Shown piece after piece: positions 58,672 to 64,000 of a DNA stretch of 64,000 nt (the stretch's first letter is position 1; each line of letters begins with the position of its first letter). The position numbers and the translations under genes are program-made. This DNA comes from Hymenobacter sp. BT559 (GTDB lineage: Bacteria > Bacteroidota > Bacteroidia > Cytophagales > Hymenobacteraceae). Under the pieces are notes generated by a model, which searched no databases, was not told where the DNA came from, and was given only the letters and a program-made list of their open reading frames with translations. The stretch is from assembly GCF_017571525.1 (NCBI RefSeq), contig NZ_JAGETY010000013.1, positions 62,001 to 126,000 on the forward strand, given 5' to 3'.

Positions 58672-60912
58672 CTACTGCTTGGTGAAGCGGCGACTCAGCG
58701 TCTGCTGGTCAGGAGTCGTGACAACGAGCAGGTAGAGGCCGGCGGGCAGCGCGGCCACGTCGAGGCTGGTGCCCAGCGCGCCGGTGCGCACCGCCTGGCC
58801 CACCGAGTTCAGCACGCGGTAGCTGCTGCCGGCCAGCGCTGGCGCAGTAGCCAAGCGCAGCTGGTCGGCCACAGGGTTGGGGTATAGGCCGAGCGGGTCG
58901 TCGTTTTGGGGGCTAGCGGCCGCGGCGGTGGGCGCAGCCATCCGGGCGGTGCCCTGCTTGGTAATGCGCACCCAGTTGAGGTTGTAGCCCCCCGTCTGGG
59001 CATACACCCCGAAGTTGTAGGTGCCCGCGTTGATAGTTACGGTATTCGATACGGTAGTCCAGTTTTGCCAGCCGCCGGTGGCCGGAACGGTCGTATTGCC
59101 CAGCTGAATGGCACCCGCGTTCAGGTCCGACGAGATAGTGCCGCCGCTAGCCCCGCTGGCCACCCGGTACTCGATGAGGTAGGTACCAGTAGTAGGAATG
59201 GCAATACTGTTCCACACTAGGTAGTCACCCGGGTCGATATAGCCCATATCCTGACCGCCTTCTGAGCAGGTTTCGAGTACCATGCCGTTGTTGACATTAG
59301 CCGCCTCGGCTTCGAGCTGCTTGCTGAAGGCCGAGGCAAGGGCCTGCACGCGCAGCGAAGAGGTTTTATCGTTCCAGTTGCCCGTGCCCAGGACGTTGTT
59401 TACCAGGCAGCTGTTGCTGGCCGTGAGCGTGAGCACCCCGCCGCTGTAGTTATCGTTCTCATACAGCACCACCTGGTAGCCGCTGTTGATTTGCAGCGAG
59501 GAGATGTCATCGTTGAGGATGCCCTTGGCTTGCAAGGCGCTCAAGGTGTAGTCGCCCACGGGCAAGGCCACGGCCGTACCCCCATAGTTGCAGTCCTTGT
59601 AGAACGTGGCCACGCCCGTGCCCGTTGGGCTGGTAGACTGCCCCACGAAGCCGCCCCAGGTAGCTACCACCTTGGTGGGCTGCGGCGTTTGGAGCGTGCT
59701 CGACTGGTCGGCCACGTCGTCGTAGGCGAAGCCATAGCTCAGGTTATCGACGCTGATGCCGGGCAGGTGCCAGAAGCGGGCATAGTAGTTCATGGGCGCC
59801 GTCTGGTAAAAGCCTGCCACGTTGTAAAAATCCTGCTGCCCGGCCACGGCGCTAGCCACGCTGATGGCGTGACGGTTAACGGCCGCCGTAAGCTGAGCCT
59901 GCACCACGAGGTCGCAGTCGCCGTCGCTATTGCGGGTGGCTAGCACGCCCTTACCCTCGAAGGCTTCCTGCGTGGTGGGCTCGCGGGTGATGATGCCGGT
60001 GCGGCCATTGTAGGCGCCCGACTGGCCTACCACCACGAGGCGGTTGTCGGCCCCCACGCGACCCTTAAATACGCCGGCATTGCCCGCATTGAAAATCAAG
60101 TCCTCGTTCTTGTACTTGGCCCAGATGGCGTCGAGGTACCCCTTAAAGTAGTTGCCGTAGGCGCCGGCCGTGGTGCCGTTGGTACCATCCTGAAAATCGG
60201 GCGTCTTGCTCGGAAACGAGATTACGCCGGTCGTGCTGTTCACCGTGCCCTGAAACTCGGTGGGCACGTTGGCCTTGTAAGCGCTCACAATATCGGCGGC
60301 CGATTTCAGCTCGCCCGTTTTCTTATAGTAGCCATTGCCGGTCAGCTCCAGGCCCATCGGGAAGTTGAAGGCATCGACGCGGGTGGTATTGCCAAAGAAG
60401 CCACCCGAGTTGTTGGTCAGCTCAATGGTTTCGTAGATGATGCCCGTGTTGGGGTCGGTCGAGTTTTGCGGATTGGGTGCCGTGTAGCCCGAGGGCGAGC
60501 CGCTAGCCCCGAAAAAATAGAAATACAGCTGCTGCCCCCGCGAGATGTACACCCGGCAGCCCGCAATAAACGGCAGGTTGAAGGTGTGATTCGGAATGTT
60601 GCTGAGCTTGGTAAAGCAGGCGGCATACTTCGAGTTGGCGCCCGGCCCGGTATTGCCGTTGATGGTAGGGCCGGTCACGGTGTTGTAGCTGCTGCTCATG
60701 GGCAGCACCTGGCTGTTGGCCGCGTTCACCCACACGTGGTTGTTGTTGGGGTCGATGCCCACGATGGCCACGTAGAGGTCCGCGTCGGCGGTGGTCGAGT
60801 TGTTGTTAATCGTGAACGGCAGGTTGCCGTTGCCCTGGGCCTGGCTGCGCTGCGGCAGCAGTATACTCAGTAAAAGCAGCCCTAGCAGGGCAAAGAGTGA
60901 AGGTTTTCTCAT
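58672..60912 (-). CDS. GH64 beta-1,3-glucanase with crystallin, CBM6 and T9SS domains
   Basis: 746 residues from the ATG at 60912 (signal ending RSQAQ). A thaumatin-like GH64 domain (about 24-395) has VAIVGIDPNNNHVWVNAANS, KYAACFTKLSNIPNHTFNLP, GCRVYISRGQQLYFYFFGAS and FFGNTTRVDAFNFPMGLELT. It degrades beta-1,3-glucan such as laminarin or yeast wall. Next a beta/gamma-crystallin pair (about 430-530) with calcium motifs NDDISS and NDKTSS, then CBM6 (about 532-652), then a type A T9SS domain (GLYPNPVADQLRL ... GLYLLVVTT). So the enzyme is exported by T9SS and carries glucan-binding and calcium-binding modules. A TACATTTG promoter box lies upstream. Confidence 0.94.
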   Translation of the reverse strand: MRKPSLFALLGLLLLSILLPQRSQAQGNGNLPFTINNNSTTADADLYVAIVGIDPNNNHVWVNAANSQVLPMSSSYNTVTGPTINGNTGPGANSKYAACFTKLSNIPNHTFNLPFIAGCRVYISRGQQLYFYFFGASGSPSGYTAPNPQNSTDPNTGIIYETIELTNNSGGFFGNTTRVDAFNFPMGLELTGNGYYKKTGELKSAADIVSAYKANVPTEFQGTVNSTTGVISFPSKTPDFQDGTNGTTAGAYGNYFKGYLDAIWAKYKNEDLIFNAGNAGVFKGRVGADNRLVVVGQSGAYNGRTGIITREPTTQEAFEGKGVLATRNSDGDCDLVVQAQLTAAVNRHAISVASAVAGQQDFYNVAGFYQTAPMNYYARFWHLPGISVDNLSYGFAYDDVADQSSTLQTPQPTKVVATWGGFVGQSTSPTGTGVATFYKDCNYGGTAVALPVGDYTLSALQAKGILNDDISSLQINSGYQVVLYENDNYSGGVLTLTASNSCLVNNVLGTGNWNDKTSSLRVQALASAFSKQLEAEAANVNNGMVLETCSEGGQDMGYIDPGDYLVWNSIAIPTTGTYLIEYRVASGASGGTISSDLNAGAIQLGNTTVPATGGWQNWTTVSNTVTINAGTYNFGVYAQTGGYNLNWVRITKQGTARMAAPTAAAASPQNDDPLGLYPNPVADQLRLATAPALAGSSYRVLNSVGQAVRTGALGTSLDVAALPAGLYLLVVTTPDQQTLSRRFTKQ

Positions 60913-61091
60913 GGAAAAGGAGTTGGGTGGGAATGGTATGAAATGCAGAACCCGGCCCGGCCAGCTGCGCGCAGCTAACCCCGGCAGCCTCGCGGCTACC
61001 TGCGCAAAACCCGGAATTCTCAATCGTGCCCTGGCCAGAGCTGCCACCGTTTGCTAGCCCCGGCAAGGGCCCAAAAGCAAGCGGCAGCGGG

Positions 61092-61118
61092 CAAATGTAG
61101 CGGTCCTGCTCAGGCAAA
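61092..61118 (-). promoter_or_regulatory. Probable promoter of the GH64 gene
   Basis: On the minus strand TACATTTG (61099-61092) matches TAnnTTTG exactly; a TTTG lies 15 bases upstream (61118-61115), a slightly short spacing. The transcript would have a leader of about 180 bases. Confidence 0.4.
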
Positions 61119-61156
61119 AAAACTTGTTTGGAAGCTCGCAAGTCCCATATTTTGAA

Positions 61157-61175
61157 CGCCTTAACGGTTAAGGCG
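61157..61175. promoter_or_regulatory. Perfect 19-base palindrome, possible operator
   Basis: CGCCTTAAC-G-GTTAAGGCG, nine-base exact arms around one G. It lies 240 bases before the GH64 start and about 40 bases upstream of the GH64 promoter box, as expected of a regulator site. Regulator unknown. Confidence 0.4.
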
Positions 61176-61456
61176 CACGGCCGGGGCGCTTACTTCACCA
61201 CCAGCCCGCCCAAGGTGTGGCAAGCACCAAGTCGGAGCAGCCAGCCAGGGCAGCTACCCTCCACCGGTTATTGCGCTTAAAAAACAAGGGCGTTGCGTAC
61301 TATTTTTTGTTTTTTGCAGGAAAAGAGGGAGTTAAGAAGCTTCAAACGCTCCTTTGGTCGTTGCCTACAGACCGAGGCTGACTCGCCGGCCCGGCAAACA
61401 GTAACCTGCTGCCGAGGTTGGCGCGTAAGCAGCGCAATCCTTTTCCTCCTGAACTC

Positions 61457-62599
61457 ATGCATTTTATTCGCTTTGTACTGCCCGCCGGGCTGGCGCTGCT
61501 GGCCGCCTGCACGGGCGGCCCCGGCACCGAAAAATCGACCAGCGTAGCCACTCCGCCGCCCGTGCCCACTTCCGAAAGCGCCAAGCAGCTTGTGTCGGTG
61601 GCCACCTCCGATACCATCTGGAACGGCGTGGCCGTGAGTGACAACGACCGGGTGTTCGTGTTGTTTCCGCACAACGAGGGCAGCCCCGGCACGCGCATCG
61701 GCGAGCTGAAGGACGGTAAGGTGACGCCCTGGCCCACCCGCGCCTGGAATACCTGGAAGAAAGAAGGCGACCCTGCTAAGCAAGCCTTTGTCCGCGCCAA
61801 CTCGCTGCGCTTCGGCCCCGACGGCCTGCTGTGGATTGTCGACACCGGCACACCCAAAAGCGATGCACCGCCCATCACCGACGGGCCCAAGCTGCTGGCC
61901 TTCGATATTGCCAAAGGCCAGCTGGTGAAGACGATAGGGCTCGATAAGCTGGTGAAGCGCAAGAGCTTTGTGGACGACCTGCGCTTTCACGGCGACATGA
62001 TTTACGTGACCGATGCCGGCGCGCCGGGCCTTATCATTCTCAACCAGAAAACCGGCCAGGGCCGCCGCCTGCTCGACGATGATAGTACCACCACCGCCCG
62101 CCGCCCCATGCTGGGCGAGGGCAAGAAAATGGTGAAGCCCGACGGCAGTGACGTGAAGCTGCACGCCGACCAGATGGAGGTATCGCCCGATGGCCAGTAC
62201 TACTATTTCCAAACCGCCGCCGGCCCTATGTACCGCGTCGAAACGAAATACTTAGACGACCCCAAAACCACCTCAGCCGACCTGGCCAAGCAGGTGCAAT
62301 ACTTCTTCAACTCGCCCACCTGTGGCGGCACCACCATCGACTCGGCCGGCAACCTCTACGTGGCCGACGCCAACGAAAAGCGCATCCTGAAAGTGACGCC
62401 CGATGCCAAAAGCAGCGTGCTGGTGCAGGACCCGCGCCTCATCTGGGCCGATGCGCTCTGGATAGACCACGGCGGCAACCTCTGGATTCCGGTGCCGCAG
62501 ATGAACCGCACCGCCGGCTTCCAGAAGGGCGTCGAAACGGTGGCCTTCCCGGTGCACTTGTTTAAAATGCCCATCGGGGCCCAGCCGTTGCGCGACTAG
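61457..62599 (+). CDS. Major royal jelly-like/SMP-30-related lipoprotein
   Basis: 380 residues from the ATG at 61457; lipoprotein signal ending ALLAAC. The six-bladed propeller fits the MRJP / L-dopachrome tautomerase-related family: WNGVAVSDNDRVFVLFPHNE, NSLRFGPDGLLWIVDTGTPK, FVDDLRFHGDMIYVTDAGAP, ADQMEVSPDGQYYYFQTAAG, TTIDSAGNLYVADANEKRIL and LWIPVPQMNRTAGFQKGVET. The ligand is unknown in bacteria. It has no operon partner; the divergent neighbour is GH64. Confidence 0.85.
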   Translation: MHFIRFVLPAGLALLAACTGGPGTEKSTSVATPPPVPTSESAKQLVSVATSDTIWNGVAVSDNDRVFVLFPHNEGSPGTRIGELKDGKVTPWPTRAWNTWKKEGDPAKQAFVRANSLRFGPDGLLWIVDTGTPKSDAPPITDGPKLLAFDIAKGQLVKTIGLDKLVKRKSFVDDLRFHGDMIYVTDAGAPGLIILNQKTGQGRRLLDDDSTTTARRPMLGEGKKMVKPDGSDVKLHADQMEVSPDGQYYYFQTAAGPMYRVETKYLDDPKTTSADLAKQVQYFFNSPTCGGTTIDSAGNLYVADANEKRILKVTPDAKSSVLVQDPRLIWADALWIDHGGNLWIPVPQMNRTAGFQKGVETVAFPVHLFKMPIGAQPLRD

Positions 62600-62631
62600 T
62601 TAGGCAAGGCTAGCGATGCTAAAAATCGTTT

Positions 62632-62732
62632 GTCCTTGCGAGCGCAGCGTGGCAATCGCATCCGAATGATACCCGCGCCAATCGTTCGGCTAGGGTCGTT
62701 CTGGGGCGATTGCTTCGCAGGCTCGCAAAGAC
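62632..62732. repeat. Diverged inverted repeat of the TTGCGAGCGCAGC family
   Basis: Arms GTCCTTGCGAGCGCAGCG... (62632-62658) and its imperfect complement (62707-62732); the left arm matches that at 25563-25597. It lies between two convergent genes, where it may also end transcription. Confidence 0.7.
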
Positions 62733-62747
62733 AGGCGAGTTTGGTTG

Positions 62748-63854
62748 CTATTCAGTTAATTTCTGGCCCTGAATGGCGGCTGCCATCAGCTCTGGAAACT
62801 TAGCCGGGGAGCAGGCAAAGCTGGAGATTCCCAGCGCCGCCAGCTGCTCGGCCAGGCGGCGGTCGAAGCTCGGGGCGCCCTCGTCGGAGAGGGCTAGCAG
62901 CACCACCAGGTTCACGCCGCTAGCCTTGAGGGCGGCGGCCCGCTTGAGCATTTCGCGGGCATCACCGCCTTCGTAGAGGTCGGTCACGAGCACCAGAATC
63001 GTATCGGTGGGCCGCGTAATGAGCTGCTGGCAGTAGCTGAGCGCCAAGTTGATATCGGTGCCACCCCCTAGCTGCACGCCGAAGAGTAGGTCTACCGGGT
63101 CGCGCAACTCTTCGGTAAGGTTTACCACCGCCGTGTCGAAGACCACCATGTGCGTTTTCACGGCTCGCAAGGAGGCTAGCACCGCCCCAAACACGCCCGC
63201 GTATACCACCGAGGCGGCCATCGAGCCGCTTTGGTCGAGGCAGAGCACGATTTCCTTGAGGGCCTGCCCGCGCCGGCCGTGGCCCACCAGCCGCTCCGGA
63301 ATAATCGTGCGGTGGCTGGCCTGGTAGTGCTTGAGATTGGCCTTGATAGTTGCGCCCCAGTTAATTTCGTGGTAGCGCGGGCGGGGGTTGCGCACGGCGC
63401 GGCTCAGCGCGCCCTGCACCGCCTGGCGCAGCGGCTGGGCCAGCTTTTGTTCCAGCTCGCGCACCACCTTGGCCACTACCTCGCGGGCGGTGGCCTTAGC
63501 CTTGGCGGGCATTACGCGGCCTAGCGAGAGCAGGGTGGCCACGAGGTGCACATCGGCCTGCACGGTGCGCAAGATTTCGGGCTCCAGTAGCAACTGGTTG
63601 AGGCCCAGACGGTCCATGGCGTCCTGCTGCATCACCGCCACTACCTCCGTAGGGAAATACTGGCGGATGTCGCCCAGCCAGCGGCTCACGCGCGGGGCCG
63701 AGGCACCAAGGCCGCCTTTGCGCTCGCCATCGTAGAGGGCGGTGAGTACCTGGTCGAGGGCGCCGTAGTCGGCGGGCATCTCCACCGCGTTTTCAGCATC
63801 GGCCGCGGCGCCGAGCACCAATTTCCAGCGGGCGGCAGTGGGGTTGTCGGGCAT
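62748..63854 (-). CDS. VWA domain protein (CoxE-like)
   Basis: 368 residues, cytosolic. The N-terminal half is helical (YFPTEVVAVMQQDAMDRLGL, PAKAKATAREVVAKVVRELE). The C-terminal von Willebrand A domain has a complete MIDAS: DQSGS at 207-211 (LCLDQSGSMAASVVYAGVFG), GGGTDINLALSYCQQ and LVLVTDLYEGGDAREML. Such proteins usually work with a MoxR-type AAA ATPase in the same operon, for protein remodelling or metal insertion. An ORF ends ten bases upstream on the same strand. Confidence 0.88.
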   Translation of the reverse strand: MPDNPTAARWKLVLGAAADAENAVEMPADYGALDQVLTALYDGERKGGLGASAPRVSRWLGDIRQYFPTEVVAVMQQDAMDRLGLNQLLLEPEILRTVQADVHLVATLLSLGRVMPAKAKATAREVVAKVVRELEQKLAQPLRQAVQGALSRAVRNPRPRYHEINWGATIKANLKHYQASHRTIIPERLVGHGRRGQALKEIVLCLDQSGSMAASVVYAGVFGAVLASLRAVKTHMVVFDTAVVNLTEELRDPVDLLFGVQLGGGTDINLALSYCQQLITRPTDTILVLVTDLYEGGDAREMLKRAAALKASGVNLVVLLALSDEGAPSFDRRLAEQLAALGISSFACSPAKFPELMAAAIQGQKLTE

Positions 63855-63864
63855 GGGTAATAGC

Positions 63865-64000
63865 TTACTGGAAGAAATCGCGGTTTAGCCGCTTCCCCCA
63901 CCCATGCTGGTCTTGTAGCGTGAAGGGAGAACGCTGGAAATTTTCAATCAAGGGCAACGGGTGATTATTCGCTAGCATATAGCGAACCACTTGCAGCGTT
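63865..64000 (-). CDS. C-terminal end of an unidentified protein (partial)
   Basis: The frame enters from beyond the window and ends TAA at 63865-63867. The 44 visible residues include TLQVVRYMLANNHPLPLIEN and end GWGKRLNRDFFQ. It ends ten bases before the VWA gene, so it is part of the same operon. By genome context it may be a partner such as a MoxR ATPase or DUF5682-type protein, but the fragment is too short to tell. Confidence 0.6.
   Translation of the reverse strand, partial: TLQVVRYMLANNHPLPLIENFQRSPFTLQDQHGWGKRLNRDFFQ

Larger units (their letters stand above)
60913..61456. other. Divergent intergenic region of 544 bases without a gene
   Basis: Between the GH64 and MRJP-like genes. 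It holds a probable GH64 promoter (61092-61118), a 19-base palindrome (61157-61175) and a run of T (61299-61317). No RNA gene or short ORF with a ribosome site was seen. Confidence 0.6.

Noticed and set aside
61277..62212. Minus-strand frame opposite the MRJP-like gene
   Set aside because: No domain, His/Gly-rich, and antisense to a lipoprotein with family motifs.

Overview
The window looks like chromosomal DNA of a Hymenobacter-like member of the Bacteroidota (Cytophagales, Hymenobacteraceae). The reasons are the high GC content, type IX secretion (T9SS) C-terminal sorting domains on secreted proteins, start codons with almost no Shine-Dalgarno sequences, TAnnTTTG-type promoter boxes, and a gene set typical of that group (GH92, GH125, GH64, M61 and M1 peptidases, KUP, DUF4468, YtxH/CsbD proteins). 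The genus is inferred from these traits, not proven. No rRNA, tRNA, CRISPR array, prophage or insertion sequence with a transposase was recognised.

Layout. 1-7.7 kb: end of a PA14-containing GH3 glycosidase, a lactonase-like lipoprotein, ligA, two small unknown loci (one possibly frameshifted) and a cytochrome oxidase subunit III homologue. 7.8-15.2 kb: a large type B T9SS cargo protein divergent from a type A T9SS M1 peptidase, two small unknown or secreted proteins, an orphan structured-RNA locus (13.86-14.24 kb) and an NlpC/P60 hydrolase. 15.2-24.4 kb: M61 peptidase, a split DsbD system, a DUF4468 protein, the Kup potassium transporter, an FKBP operon and a 44-codon gene. 24.5-30.6 kb: small secreted proteins, mtgA, an App1-type phosphatase, topoisomerase IB and a MarR-MFS operon. 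30.7-34.1 kb: a divergent pair of paralogous lipoproteins with a kinase-like motif, one of them degenerate. 34.3-44.6 kb: CrtA-like oxygenase, flavin-type stress protein, acpH, SemiSWEET, SlyD-type FKBP, large catalase, SMP-30-like lipoprotein, cutC and a GH92 alpha-mannosidase. 44.8-52.7 kb: SF1 helicase, a four-gene run of small proteins (Kazal, cupin, STAS-like, DUF7710-like), two YtxH stress proteins, lysS and an unknown 369-residue protein. 52.9-64 kb: tail-specific protease, ADP-ribosylglycohydrolase, EamA transporter, GH125 mannosidase next to a GH64 beta-1,3-glucanase, an MRJP-like lipoprotein and a VWA protein whose operon runs out of the window.

Themes. Several enzymes fit attack on fungal or yeast cell walls: GH64 on beta-1,3-glucan, GH125 and GH92 on alpha-mannans, with T9SS exporting at least the GH64. 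Other genes serve envelope maintenance (mtgA, NlpC/P60, DsbD, Prc, PPIases) and stress resistance (catalase, YtxH/CsbD, PNPOx-like protein).

Most unusual items: (1) an orphan transcription unit at about 13.89-14.24 kb with a Bacteroidota promoter, a strong 11-base Shine-Dalgarno, a 23-codon ORF that overlaps RNA helices, and its own terminator; (2) the divergent lipoprotein pair at 30.7-34.1 kb, one with an intact GDWDRH...DRDQAF motif and one with GDWSRR; (3) several families of long intergenic palindromes, some with a factor-independent terminator nested inside the loop.
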